From contig NZ_SNYW01000007.1 in assembly GCF_004363235.1 (NCBI RefSeq), positions 483,064-547,063 on the forward strand: a DNA stretch of 64,000 nt, read 5' to 3'. A model generated the notes under the pieces. That model did not search any database. It was given only the letters and a program-made list of their open reading frames with translations, and had not been told where the DNA came from. The position numbers were made by a program, and so were the translations under genes. Below, in pieces: positions 20,067 to 29,059 of this stretch (the first letter of the stretch is position 1; every line of letters begins with the position of its first letter). Origin of the DNA: Dongia mobilis. GTDB taxonomy: Bacteria > Pseudomonadota > Alphaproteobacteria > Dongiales > Dongiaceae.

Positions 20067-20079
20067 GCCCGACGGCAAC

Positions 20080-20835
20080 CTAGCCTCGGAAGCCCTGGGC
20101 GACGACATAGATTTCCGCCGATTCCTTGCGGCTGGCCTCGGGCTTCACATGCCGGACGGTGGCGAAGTCGCGCTTCAGCGGCGCCAGCAGATCATTGGTG
20201 GCGCCGCCAGCCAGCACCTTGGCGATGAAGGTGCCGCCAGGGGCCAGCACCTCGCGCGCGAATTGCAGGGCGGCCTCCGCCAGGCCGATGATCTTCAGAT
20301 GATCCGTCTGCGCATGCCCGGTGGAGGAGGCCGCCATGTCAGAGAGCACGACATCCGCCTCGCCACCCAGCATCGCCTTAAGCTTGTCGGGCGCGCTCTC
20401 GTCCATGAAATCAAGCTGGATGATCTCGGCGCCGGGAATCGGGTCGACCGCCAGCAGGTCGATCCCGATCACCTTGCCGCGCCGGTTTTCCTTCTCACCC
20501 GCGGCACTTTGTACGCGGTCGACGGCCACCTGGGTCCAGCCGCCGGGGGCAGCACCCAGATCGACTACCCGGCCACCGGGCTTGAGGAAATGGTATTTCT
20601 CATCAAGCTGCAGCAGTTTGAAGGCGGCCCGCGAGCGATAGCCGCGCTTCTTCGCCTCGGCGACATAGGGGTCGTTGAGCTGGCGCTCGAGCCACCAGGT
20701 GGAGGAGGAGCTGCGCTTGGCCGCTGTCTTGACGCGGGTCTTCAGGCCGCGCCCGGTCAGGCCGCCATCGCTGCCCGCTCTGCCGGCACCACTGCCACGC
20801 CCGCCCCGCGGTCCCGGACCGCGATTATTGCGCAT
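20080..20835 (-). CDS. rlmE: 23S rRNA (uridine-2'-O-)-methyltransferase
   Basis: The 251-residue protein has a Gly/Arg-rich N-terminal tail of about 40 residues, then the RrmJ/FtsJ fold: [19 protein letters not shown], the SAM loop [28 protein letters not shown] and FIAKVLAGG. The K-D-K-E catalytic tetrad of 2'-O-methyltransferases is consistent with these blocks. It methylates U2552 (E. coli numbering) in the large subunit A loop. It lies 18 nt downstream of the Ppx/GppA gene, a common alphaproteobacterial pair. Confidence 0.92.
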   Translation of the reverse strand: MRNNRGPGPRGGRGSGAGRAGSDGGLTGRGLKTRVKTAAKRSSSSTWWLERQLNDPYVAEAKKRGYRSRAAFKLLQLDEKYHFLKPGGRVVDLGAAPGGWTQVAVDRVQSAAGEKENRRGKVIGIDLLAVDPIPGAEIIQLDFMDESAPDKLKAMLGGEADVVLSDMAASSTGHAQTDHLKIIGLAEAALQFAREVLAPGGTFIAKVLAGGATNDLLAPLKRDFATVRHVKPEASRKESAEIYVVAQGFRG

Positions 20836-20853
20836 GATCGAAACCCCGTTTCT

Positions 20854-21975
20854 TCATCTGTCTTCCGCCGCCTGCAACTGCCGGCCCGGCGCAGTGGTCG
20901 CTGCTGGCGCCGCCATCGGGGCTGCCGCGTCGAGATAGACATTGTCGGGCGCCGTGCCGGTCATCAGGCTCATCAGGATGCCCTCGCGCACCCCCCGATC
21001 GGCGACGCGGAGGCGTCCCACCGGCCAGAGCCGGCAGACGGCGGACAGGATGGCGCAGCCCGAGAGCACCAGATCCGCCCGTTCGATGCCGATGCAGGGC
21101 AGCTGCGCCCGCCCCCGGCAGTCGCGTGTGGCGAGGTCGTGGCTGATGCGCTCGACGTCGCCGAAGCGCAGGAACGAGCCGTCAACCACGTTGCGGTCAT
21201 AACGTGGCAGGCCGAGCTGGATGCCGGAAAGGGTCGTTACCGTGCCGGAGGTTCCCAGCATCTGCACCTTGCCCTCGCCGATATGCCGGCCGGCGCCGAT
21301 CGCGCGGCGGAACGGCTCCAATTCGTGCACCACCTTGTCGACCATGCGGCGATAGAAGGTGAGCGGCGCTTCGCCGCCCGTGGCCTCGGCGCCGAATTCC
21401 TCGGTCAGACTGACGACGCCATAGGGCATCGAATGCCAGGCGATGATCTCCGGCTGGCGCTGGGCGCCGAGCCGCAGCCAGCCAAGTTCGGTCGAGCCGC
21501 CGCCGATATCGAAGATGATGGCGAAGGGGGTGTCGCGGTCGAGCAGGGGCGTACAGCCGCGGAAGGCCAGTTCGGCCTCCTCTCCCGAGGTGATGATGTC
21601 GAGGGCGATCCCGGCCTCGTCCTGGGCGCGGCCGACGAAACCGCCGCAATTGGCAGCGCGCCGGCAGGCCTCGGTGGCGACCGCACGTGCCAGGGTGACG
21701 CCGCGGCGCTCCATTTTCGCCGCACAAATCTTCAGCGCCTCGATCGTGCGATCCATGGCATCGTCCGACAGGCGGCCGCTCTGCGACACGCCCTCGCCCA
21801 GACGGACGATGCGGGAAAAGGCATCGATGACCTGGTAGCTGCCATTGCCTTGCCGGGCGATCAGCAGCCGGCAATTGTTGGTGCCCAGATCCAAGGCCGC
21901 CATGACCTGCCCGGGTCTGGCCGCTCGCATACGCCAAAGCGCTGCGGCCGGCGACCCGGATAATCCACCGTTCAC
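20854..21975 (-). CDS. Ppx/GppA family exopolyphosphatase / pppGpp phosphohydrolase
   Basis: The 373-residue protein belongs to the ASKHA phosphotransferase fold: phosphate 1 loop MAALDLGTNNCRLLIARQ, phosphate 2 region FDIGGGSTELGWL, and FLRFGDVERISHDLA near the C-terminal half. It lacks the long C-terminal HD region of E. coli GppA (about 495 residues), as is usual in alphaproteobacteria. The likely role is hydrolysis of polyphosphate or pppGpp; the two cannot be separated by sequence. The start is uncertain within about 25 codons, with MAALDLG marking the true domain start. It is followed by rlmE. Confidence 0.87.
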   Translation of the reverse strand: MNGGLSGSPAAALWRMRAARPGQVMAALDLGTNNCRLLIARQGNGSYQVIDAFSRIVRLGEGVSQSGRLSDDAMDRTIEALKICAAKMERRGVTLARAVATEACRRAANCGGFVGRAQDEAGIALDIITSGEEAELAFRGCTPLLDRDTPFAIIFDIGGGSTELGWLRLGAQRQPEIIAWHSMPYGVVSLTEEFGAEATGGEAPLTFYRRMVDKVVHELEPFRRAIGAGRHIGEGKVQMLGTSGTVTTLSGIQLGLPRYDRNVVDGSFLRFGDVERISHDLATRDCRGRAQLPCIGIERADLVLSGCAILSAVCRLWPVGRLRVADRGVREGILMSLMTGTAPDNVYLDAAAPMAAPAATTAPGRQLQAAEDR

Positions 21976-22126
21976 GCGCCAGTGCTCCTTTGTCCCGGAA
22001 CCGGCAACCCATTGAGAAGGCGCGAAAAATATTAACGCAGCCAGTGGGCCGGGCCGATCCCGGTATCATCGCCATTGATCCTACATGGGAAGCGGCCAGA
22101 GATAAAGTTGCCCGGTATCGCGCGCT

Positions 22127-23134
22127 TCACCCCCGGCCCATGGTCCGGTGGCGGAACACCGGGGCGGTGGTCGATTGCTGGCGGTCGGCGCTGGGCGAGC
22201 AGCCGAAATGCCGGCGATAGGTGCGCGAGAAGTTCTCCAGCGAGCCGAAGCCGCTGGAAATCGCGACCTCGGTCACCGGCAGATCGGTCTGCTGCAGCAG
22301 CTTGTGCGCCTTGGCGAGGCGGAATTGCAGGTATTGCTGTGCCATGCTCATGCCCACATGGCGCTGGAAGTGGCGCTGCAACTGGCGTTCCGACAGGCCG
22401 ACCCGGGCCGCGACCTCGTGGCACAGCAGCGGTTCGTCGGTGGTCTTCTGCATGATGCCTAGGGCCTGCTGGACCTTCTGGTTGGCGACGCTGCCAAGCG
22501 CCGTGTCGGGCGCGTTCTGCTCCTGGTGCGGCGGTCGCTGCCGTGCCATCAGGAAATGCTGTGCCACCTCGTCGGCCAGCCCGGTATCGGTCTGTTCCGC
22601 GATCCAGCGCAGCATCATGTCCAGCGTCGTGGTGGCGCCGGCACAGGTCATGCGGCCGCGCCCCATCGTGTAGAGCTGCGTCACCGCCTCGACATCCGGA
22701 TAGCGCTCCTGGAAACCTTCCAGATTGTCCCAATGTACCGTCGCCGGGTGGCCGTCCAGCAGATGCGCCGCCGCCAGGATCTCGCTGCCCGTCTCGATGG
22801 CGCCCATGTCGGCGCCGAAACGGGCCATGCGCCGGAGCCAGTTCAGCAACCGCTGGTCCTCGGCATGTGCCTTCACGTTGAAACTTGCCACCACGATAAC
22901 AGTGCGATAGGTGCCGATCTCGCCCAGGGCACCGTCGACCGGCAGGTGCATCCCGTTGCTGGCGCGCACCGACAGGCCGTCGAGCGACAGGATCGACCAG
23001 CGGAAGATCTGGCGCTGCGCCAGCCAGTTGGCGACGAATAGCGGCTCGATCGCCAGAGCCAGACCCATATTGGAGAATTCCGGCAGCACGACGAAAGCGA
23101 TGTGATGTGGCGGGTCGGCGGTTTGGTTCGGCAT
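22127..23134 (-). CDS. GlxA/GbdR-type AraC family transcriptional regulator
   Basis: The 335-residue protein has an N-terminal DJ-1/PfpI-like sensor domain (HIAFVVLPEFSNMGLALAIE, then GAIETGSEILAAAHLLDG) and a C-terminal AraC double helix-turn-helix (EVAARVGLSERQLQRHFQRH and SSGFGSLENFSRTYRRHFG, about residues 240-320). The architecture is that of GbdR, CdhR and ArgR, activators of quaternary amine or amino acid catabolism. The ATG at 23134 has GGAAAG upstream; an earlier TTG at 23185 is less likely. It is divergent from the Rieske oxygenase operon and is the natural candidate for its activator. Confidence 0.88.
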   Translation of the reverse strand: MPNQTADPPHHIAFVVLPEFSNMGLALAIEPLFVANWLAQRQIFRWSILSLDGLSVRASNGMHLPVDGALGEIGTYRTVIVVASFNVKAHAEDQRLLNWLRRMARFGADMGAIETGSEILAAAHLLDGHPATVHWDNLEGFQERYPDVEAVTQLYTMGRGRMTCAGATTTLDMMLRWIAEQTDTGLADEVAQHFLMARQRPPHQEQNAPDTALGSVANQKVQQALGIMQKTTDEPLLCHEVAARVGLSERQLQRHFQRHVGMSMAQQYLQFRLAKAHKLLQQTDLPVTEVAISSGFGSLENFSRTYRRHFGCSPSADRQQSTTAPVFRHRTMGRG

Positions 23135-23449
23135 GGGAGCTTTCCGTTGGCCCTCGCGGGCAGGCTTGATCCTGCGCAATTCCAACCTGCCAGAGACAGG
23201 TGAATTTGATAATGCTAGCCGAAATTTCGTCTCAAAAAGTCAAAATCAGAAAACAAATCAATAGCGGTATCTCTGTTGATCCTGAAATAAACATTGTATT
23301 TCAATTAGATAAAATTGAACTCGACCTTTGCAAAGCCAGTCGCGGGCTTGACCGGATTTGTCGGATAGACGGGGTCGGCCGCCGCCACAATCGATCCATC
23401 GCCACACCAACAGCACAGCCGGCGCAGATTTGCGCAAAAGAGGGATGCC
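23135..23449. promoter_or_regulatory. AT-rich divergent promoter region of the Rieske operon
   Basis: This 315-bp interval between the GlxA-type regulator and the Rieske oxygenase gene is markedly AT-rich from about 23200 to 23330, in strong contrast to the genes around it. It should hold both promoters and the activator sites. I see no clear long inverted or direct repeat to name as the operator, and no convincing gene. Confidence 0.6.
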
Positions 23450-24601
23450 ATGCTGCACAAGAAGCCCGCCGCCCAGGACCTTGCCTGGGATTACAGCGAC
23501 CCCACCACCGGCGTTTCCCTGCCGGCGCACTTTTTCTATGACCGCCAGGTCTTCGAGGACGAGAAGCAAGCCATCTTCTTCAAGTGCTGGCATGTCGTCG
23601 GCCATGTGAACGAGTTCCGCGAGCCTGGCAATTTCATCTGCCAGGACATCTTCGAGCAGAGCGTCCTGGTCGTCGCCGGCCGCGACGGCGAGATCCGCGC
23701 CTTCCACAACGCCTGCCAGCATCGCGGCAACCGCCTCGTCAACGAGCGGCGCGGCAAGCTGCCCTCGGTGCTGCGCTGCCAGTATCATTCCTGGTGCTAC
23801 GGCCTCGACGGTGCGCTCCGCTCGGCGCCGCGCACCGAATGCCTGAAGAATTTCGACAAGGCGCTCTACGGCCTCAAGCCCGTGCGGCTCGAGATCTTCG
23901 CCAGCTTCGTCTACGTGACTCTCGATGACAAGGCGACGTCTCTGGCCGAGAGCCTGCCGGGGGCCGAGGCCGAAATGCGCCGTTTCCTGCCCGACCTCGA
24001 CAATGTGAAACTGGTCGAAGAGGTCGATGTCATCGTCGACGCCAACTGGAAGGTGATCCAGGAGAACTCGATCGAGGGCTATCACTTCGATCTCTCCGGC
24101 CCGGTGCACAAGCATCTGGCCTCGCTGATCGACTTCAACCAGTACCGCCTGACGCCGCGGGAGCGCTGGTGGACCTATATGGCGCCGCCCAATCCGAACG
24201 CCAAGGAGGCCTATGGCCTGCCGATCGCCGGAGCGACCTGGCAGACCGACTGGTTCTTCAATATCGGTCTCTGGCCCAACACGACCTTCTACTGCTTCCC
24301 CTTCACGGACATGGTCAGCACCTTCATCATGATTCCGCTGGAGCCCGAGAAGTCGCTGCTGCGCTTCGGCTATTACGCGCCGGAGAACCGGCCGACGCCG
24401 GAACTGACCAAATCCGCCATCAAGTGGATGAACCAGGAACTGGGCCCGGAAGACATCATGCTGAATGTCACCAACCAGAAGGGCCTGCATTCCCTCGGCT
24501 TCCAGCACGGCCGCTATCTGATCGACCCGGAGCATCCCAATCAGAGCGAGCATCTGGTGCACCATTTCCACAAGCTCTGCTACCAGGCGATCCGCGAGTA
24601 A
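23450..24601 (+). CDS. Rieske-type non-haem iron oxygenase, large subunit
   Basis: The 383-residue protein has a Rieske [2Fe-2S] domain with C89-x-H91 (NACQHRGN) and C110-x2-H113 (RCQYHSW). The catalytic domain has E209 and H212 in ENSIEGYHF, with the next histidine at 220 (GPVHKHL). It would use electrons from the reductase encoded three genes downstream to hydroxylate or demethylate its substrate. Size and context recall the oxygenases for glycine betaine, carnitine and related quaternary amines, but the substrate is not determinable here. The spacing between the two putative iron histidines is longer than the common H-x4/5-H. It is the first gene of the operon. Confidence 0.88.
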   Translation: MLHKKPAAQDLAWDYSDPTTGVSLPAHFFYDRQVFEDEKQAIFFKCWHVVGHVNEFREPGNFICQDIFEQSVLVVAGRDGEIRAFHNACQHRGNRLVNERRGKLPSVLRCQYHSWCYGLDGALRSAPRTECLKNFDKALYGLKPVRLEIFASFVYVTLDDKATSLAESLPGAEAEMRRFLPDLDNVKLVEEVDVIVDANWKVIQENSIEGYHFDLSGPVHKHLASLIDFNQYRLTPRERWWTYMAPPNPNAKEAYGLPIAGATWQTDWFFNIGLWPNTTFYCFPFTDMVSTFIMIPLEPEKSLLRFGYYAPENRPTPELTKSAIKWMNQELGPEDIMLNVTNQKGLHSLGFQHGRYLIDPEHPNQSEHLVHHFHKLCYQAIRE

Positions 24602-24603
24602 CC

Positions 24604-26262
24604 ATGCCGGCATATGATTACGTCATCGTCGGCGCGGGTTCGGCCGGCTGCGTGCTGGCCGCCCGCCTGACGGAGGATCCGGCCTGCCGCGTCCTGCTGC
24701 TGGAGGCGGGGCCGCGGGACAACAGCTGGAAGATCGACATGCCTTCCGGTATGGGGCAACTCCTCTCCTCGACCCAGTTCAACTGGTCCTATGAGGCAGA
24801 GCCGGAACCCTTCCTTGACAACCGGCGCTTGACCCATCCGCGCGGGCGCGTGCTGGGCGGTTCCTCCTCGATCAACGGCATGGTCTATATCCGCGGCCAT
24901 GCCCGCGACTACGATTCCTGGTCGCAGGCGGGTGCCCGCGGCTGGTCCTATGCCGATGTGCTGCCCTATTTCAAACGGGCCGAGGGGCGCGAGGGCGGTG
25001 GCGACGATTATCGCGGCGACGACGGGCCCCTGCATGTCGCGCGGCCCGATCTCTCGCGCCAGCCGCTCGCCAACGCCTTCATCCAGGCCGGCATCGAGGC
25101 GGGCTATCCCTATACCCCCGACGTCAACGGCCGCCAGCAGGAAGGCTTTGGCGCCATCGACCGCACCACGCGCGCCGGCAAGCGCTGGAGTGCGGCCAGG
25201 GCGTACCTGCATCCGGCGATGGCTCGCCCCAATCTCACTGTGGTCACCGGTGCGCTCGCCCTCGGCATCCGGCTCGAAGGACGGCGCGCATGCGGCGTGG
25301 ACTATGCCGTGAACGGTCGCGCCGAATATGCCGCGGCGGCGCTGGAGGTGATCGTCAGCGGCGGTGCCATCAATTCGCCGCAGCTGTTGCAGCTTTCGGG
25401 CATTGGTGCGCCGGATCACCTGGCCTCGCTTGGGCTCACCGTGAAGCACGCGCTTCCCGGGGTCGGCGAAAACCTCAATGATCATCCGGACATCGTCATC
25501 CAGCATCTGTGCAAGCAGAAGGTGACGCTCTATCCGGTCACGCGGGGGCCGCGCAAGATATTGACGGGCATGCGCTGGTTCCTCGACCAGAAGGGGCCGG
25601 CCGCCACCAATCATTTCGAGGCCGGCGCCTTCATCCGCAGCCGTGCCGGGATCGAGCATCCCGACCTGCAATTGACCTTCATGCCGCTAGCCGTCATACC
25701 GGGCTCGGTCGACAATGTGCCGGACCATGCCTTCCAGGTGCATATCGACCTCATGCGCCCCAAGAGCCTCGGCTATGTAAAGGCCCGCAGCGCCGACCCC
25801 CGGCAGCCGCCTGCGATCCGCTTCAATTATTTGAAGGACCCGCAGGACCGCGCCGATCTCCGCGCCAGCGTGCACCTCACCCGCGAGATCCTGTCGCAGA
25901 AGGCGATGCAGCCCTTCGCCGGCGACGAGATTTTCCCCGGCATCGATGTCCGCACCGATGACGAGATCGACGCCTTCGTCCGGCGCGCGATCGAGACCTG
26001 CTATCACCCGGTCGGCACCTGTAAGATGGGGCGCGCGGAAGACCGGCTCTCGGTGGTCGACGACCAGCTGCGCGTGCATGGGCTTGAGGGCCTGCGCGTG
26101 GTGGATGCCTCGATCATGCCGATCATCGTCAGCGGCAATACCAATGCGCCCACCATCATGATCGCCGAGAAGGCCGCCGACATGATCCGGGGCAGGGCGC
26201 CGCTGCCGGCGCTGAACCTGCCGGTCGGAACCCCCGAAAATTGGGAAAGGGCACAGAGATGA
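24604..26262 (+). CDS. GMC family FAD-dependent oxidoreductase (choline dehydrogenase-like)
   Basis: The 552-residue flavoprotein begins with the ADP-binding loop YVIVGAGSAGCVLAARL and has the GMC signature RVLGGSSSINGMVYIRG, the second signature SGGAINSPQLLQLSGIG, and the C-terminal catalytic block with CYHPVGTCKMG and SGNTNAPTIMIAEKAA. GMC enzymes oxidise alcohols to aldehydes. It starts 2 nt after the oxygenase gene and its stop overlaps the next start (ATGA), so it acts in the same pathway. BetA-like enzymes oxidise choline, which would suit a quaternary amine pathway, but many other substrates are possible. Confidence 0.9.
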   Translation: MPAYDYVIVGAGSAGCVLAARLTEDPACRVLLLEAGPRDNSWKIDMPSGMGQLLSSTQFNWSYEAEPEPFLDNRRLTHPRGRVLGGSSSINGMVYIRGHARDYDSWSQAGARGWSYADVLPYFKRAEGREGGGDDYRGDDGPLHVARPDLSRQPLANAFIQAGIEAGYPYTPDVNGRQQEGFGAIDRTTRAGKRWSAARAYLHPAMARPNLTVVTGALALGIRLEGRRACGVDYAVNGRAEYAAAALEVIVSGGAINSPQLLQLSGIGAPDHLASLGLTVKHALPGVGENLNDHPDIVIQHLCKQKVTLYPVTRGPRKILTGMRWFLDQKGPAATNHFEAGAFIRSRAGIEHPDLQLTFMPLAVIPGSVDNVPDHAFQVHIDLMRPKSLGYVKARSADPRQPPAIRFNYLKDPQDRADLRASVHLTREILSQKAMQPFAGDEIFPGIDVRTDDEIDAFVRRAIETCYHPVGTCKMGRAEDRLSVVDDQLRVHGLEGLRVVDASIMPIIVSGNTNAPTIMIAEKAADMIRGRAPLPALNLPVGTPENWERAQR

Positions 26263-27020
26263 GCATTGCCGCCGCGCGCGCGCCCTGGGAAGCGCCCGAG
26301 ATCGCCACTGCCCGCATGGAACTGGCAGCAGCGTTCCGCTGGTTCGCGCGCCTCAACATGCATGAATCGGTCGCCAACCATTTCAGTGTTGCGATATCGG
26401 ATGATGGCAGGCATTTCCTGATGAATCCGCGCGGCATCCATTTTTCCCGCGTGAAGGCCGGCGACCTGCTCCTGCTTGATGCCGAGGACAGATCGGCGCT
26501 GGATCGTCCCGACGCACCGGACCCGACCGCCTGGTTCATCCATGCCCGCCTTCATCGCCTCTTGCCGCAGGCGCGCTGCCTGATGCATCTCCATCCCAAA
26601 TACGCGACGGCGCTCTCCGCGCTGGACGACAGCACGGTCCTGCCCATCGACCAGAACACCATGCGCTTCCATGGTCGCGTCGCCTATGACGAGGCCTTTG
26701 GCGGCATGGCGCTCTCCAACGAGGAGGGCGACCGGCTGGCCGGGGTGATCGGCAATTGCGGCGTATTGATGATGGGCAATCACGGCGTGCTGGTGGCGGC
26801 GCCCACCATCGCCCAGGCCTTCGACGAGATGTACTACTTCGAGCGTGCCTGCGAGACGCTGATCACCTGCTATCAGACGGGGAAGAAGCTGCGCGTGGCG
26901 AGCGACAACGTGGCCCGCGTGACAGCCAGCCAGTGGGCTGACTATGTCCAGCTCTCCTTCGACCATCTGCGCGAGGTGATGAGGATCCTCGATGCCGAGG
27001 AACCCGATTATCGGGACTGA
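26259..27020 (+). CDS. Class II aldolase/adducin family protein
   Basis: The 253-residue protein has the metal-binding histidines of class II aldolases (CLMHLHPKYATAL near residue 108 and MGNHGVLV near residue 170). These enzymes use zinc for retro-aldol or decarboxylation reactions on hydroxy- or sugar-acid compounds. ATG at 26259 overlaps the GMC gene stop and has GGGAAAGGG upstream, so it is preferred over the TTG at 26241. It is embedded between the GMC and reductase genes. The exact reaction is unknown. Confidence 0.85.
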   Translation: MSIAAARAPWEAPEIATARMELAAAFRWFARLNMHESVANHFSVAISDDGRHFLMNPRGIHFSRVKAGDLLLLDAEDRSALDRPDAPDPTAWFIHARLHRLLPQARCLMHLHPKYATALSALDDSTVLPIDQNTMRFHGRVAYDEAFGGMALSNEEGDRLAGVIGNCGVLMMGNHGVLVAAPTIAQAFDEMYYFERACETLITCYQTGKKLRVASDNVARVTASQWADYVQLSFDHLREVMRILDAEEPDYRD

Positions 27021-27024
27021 AAAG

Positions 27025-28047
27025 ATGGAACAGGCCGGCTTCTATCCATTGACCGTGCGATCGGTGGTGCCGGAAACGGCTGATGCGGCCTCGCTGGTGT
27101 TCGACACGCCGGCAGATGACGTCTTCGACTATCGTGCCGGCCAATACCTCACCCTGCGCCTGCAGATCGCTGGCCGGCCGGTGCTGCGCTGCTATTCCAT
27201 GTCGAGCGCGCCTGTGGCCGGTGAGCCGCTAGCGATCACGGTGAAGCGCGTTGCCGGCGGTGTTGTCTCGAACTGGCTCATCGACCATGTTCGCCCCGGC
27301 GACCGGATATTGGCGCGGCCGCCCAGCGGCACCTTCGTGCTGGCTCCAGAGCCGCGACCCTTGTTGCTTTTCGCCGGCGGCAGCGGCATCACCCCCGTCT
27401 TCGCCATCCTGCGCCAGGCATTGGCCGGCGATGGTCCGGCAATCCGCTTCTTCTATGCCAGCCAATCGCCCGAGGCCGAGATTTTCCGCACCGCCCTCGA
27501 CCGGGTCCAGGCGGCGCATGCCGACCGGCTCACGCTCCACCGCCACTATGATTCCCGTGATGGCCATCCCGACATGGCCCGGCTGGCCGATTTTGCTGTC
27601 GGAACCGGTGATGCGATCGCGGAGTCAGCGATTGCCTATGTCTGCGGTCCCGCCCCCTTCATGAACAATGTCGAGGCGGCGCTGGCGCAGGTCGGTCTCG
27701 ATCCCGCGCGAATCCACAGCGAGCGTTTCGTCATGCCGGCACCGGAAGCGGTACCGGCCCTGGGTGATGCCGCCAGCCTGACGATAGCGATCGATTGCGG
27801 CGTCGGCATCCGCCAAATATCCTGCCGCGCCGACCAGACCATCCTGGCGGCAGCGCTCGACCAGCGCCTCCCGGTGCCGTGGTCCTGCGGCCAGGGCATC
27901 TGCGGCGCTTGCATCGCGGAATTGACGGCCGGTTCGGTCGCCATGCCGCAAAGCGACCTTCTGACGGCGGAGGAACGCAAGGACGGCCTTATCCTGCTCT
28001 GCCAGGCGAGACCTAGGGGACCTGACTGCCGGGTGCGCTTGGTATAG
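27025..28047 (+). CDS. Ferredoxin reductase with C-terminal [2Fe-2S] domain
   Basis: The 340-residue protein has a flavin domain (LRCYSMSSAP), an NAD(P)H domain (LLFAGGSGITPVFAIL, YVCGPAPFM) and a C-terminal plant-type ferredoxin domain with cysteines in SCGQGICGACIAEL and LLCQA. This is the one-protein reductase type that feeds electrons to Rieske oxygenases such as GbcA/B or vanillate demethylase. I chose ATG at 27025, just after the aldolase stop; ATG at 26992 would overlap the aldolase gene by 29 bp. It is the natural partner of the oxygenase at 23450. Confidence 0.9.
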   Translation: MEQAGFYPLTVRSVVPETADAASLVFDTPADDVFDYRAGQYLTLRLQIAGRPVLRCYSMSSAPVAGEPLAITVKRVAGGVVSNWLIDHVRPGDRILARPPSGTFVLAPEPRPLLLFAGGSGITPVFAILRQALAGDGPAIRFFYASQSPEAEIFRTALDRVQAAHADRLTLHRHYDSRDGHPDMARLADFAVGTGDAIAESAIAYVCGPAPFMNNVEAALAQVGLDPARIHSERFVMPAPEAVPALGDAASLTIAIDCGVGIRQISCRADQTILAAALDQRLPVPWSCGQGICGACIAELTAGSVAMPQSDLLTAEERKDGLILLCQARPRGPDCRVRLV

Positions 28048-28143
28048 GGCTGACGATCCGGGGCCGGGCTGCGCCAAGGCTGCGGTGGACAGGCGGCTGC
28101 GCGGCAGCTAAAAGCGCCCCGGAAGCGAACCGGAGCGAATGTC

Positions 28144-29046
28144 ATGTCGCATGCAGAACTGGATGGCCGCGTGGTGGCCGCGGCGATGCTGGCCGAAACC
28201 CGCAAACAGGTGGCCGACCTCAAGGCCGGCGGCTGGGCGCCGAAACTGTGCTCGATCTCGGTCGGCGATGTCAGTGCGGTGCAGCTTTATGTCCGCAACC
28301 AGAAGCGCAATGCCGGGAAGGCCGAGATCCAGTTCGAGGAACTGCTTTTTCCTGCCGACATTCACCAGGAACAGCTGCTGGCCGCGATCCACGGCATGAA
28401 TGCCGACCCGCGCGTCACCGGCATCATCCTGCAGCGACCGGTGCCGAACCACCTTTCCATCAAGCAATTGCAGGCCGCCATCCACCCGCTCAAGGATGTC
28501 GAGGGCATGCACCCGGCCTCGATCGGCAACATCGTCTATAACGAGCTGGAACTTGGCCCCTGCACCGCCATGGCCTCGGTCGAGCTGCTGAAACAGACCG
28601 GCCTCGGTCTGGCCGGGCTCGAAGTGGTGGTGGTCGGCCATTCCGAGATCGTCGGCAAGCCGATCGCCTTCCTGCTGATGGCCGAGGGCGCCACCGTCAC
28701 GGTCTGCCATCATATGACGCGCAACCTCGCGGTTCATTCCCGCCGCGCCGACGCGCTCTTCGTCGCCGTCGGCAAGCCCGGCCTCATCACCGCCGAGATG
28801 GTGAAGCCGGGTGCCGCCGTGATCGATATCGGCATCAACCAGGTGACGCTGCCGGACAATTCCACCCGGGTCGTGGGTGATGTCGATTTCGATTCCGTCG
28901 CCAAGATCGCCGGCTGGATCACGCCGGTGCCGGGCGGCGTCGGCCCGGTCACGGTTGCCGTGCTGATGCGCAATGCCGTCATCGGCGCCACCCGGCAGAA
29001 GCGCCATTACGAAAGCCTGTTCGGCCCCGCCCAGGCCGGAATCTAA
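28144..29046 (+). CDS. Divergent FolD-like methylene-tetrahydrofolate dehydrogenase/cyclohydrolase
   Basis: The 300-residue protein aligns by eye along its whole length with FolD, including KDVEGMHPASIGN, VVVVGHSEIVGKPIAFLL and WITPVPGGVGPVTVAVL. FolD interconverts 5,10-methylene- and 10-formyl-tetrahydrofolate. Two of three catalytic positions differ: the motif Y-V-x-x-K reads YVRNQK (Gln at the Lys site, Lys one position later) and the Asp in KDVDG is Glu120; Gln97 (ILQRPVP) is kept. It lies 96 nt after the ferredoxin reductase gene on the same strand, a position that fits the handling of one-carbon units released by a Rieske demethylase. Whether it is the cell's only FolD is unknown. Confidence 0.82.
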   Translation: MSHAELDGRVVAAAMLAETRKQVADLKAGGWAPKLCSISVGDVSAVQLYVRNQKRNAGKAEIQFEELLFPADIHQEQLLAAIHGMNADPRVTGIILQRPVPNHLSIKQLQAAIHPLKDVEGMHPASIGNIVYNELELGPCTAMASVELLKQTGLGLAGLEVVVVGHSEIVGKPIAFLLMAEGATVTVCHHMTRNLAVHSRRADALFVAVGKPGLITAEMVKPGAAVIDIGINQVTLPDNSTRVVGDVDFDSVAKIAGWITPVPGGVGPVTVAVLMRNAVIGATRQKRHYESLFGPAQAGI

Positions 29047-29059
29047 GCGTCTCCGGCCG

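Noticed and set aside
19846-21963. Plus-strand frame of 705 codons opposite three genes
   Set aside because: It spans nucleoside hydrolase, rlmE and Ppx/GppA on the other strand, each well supported; the translation has no domain or membrane pattern.
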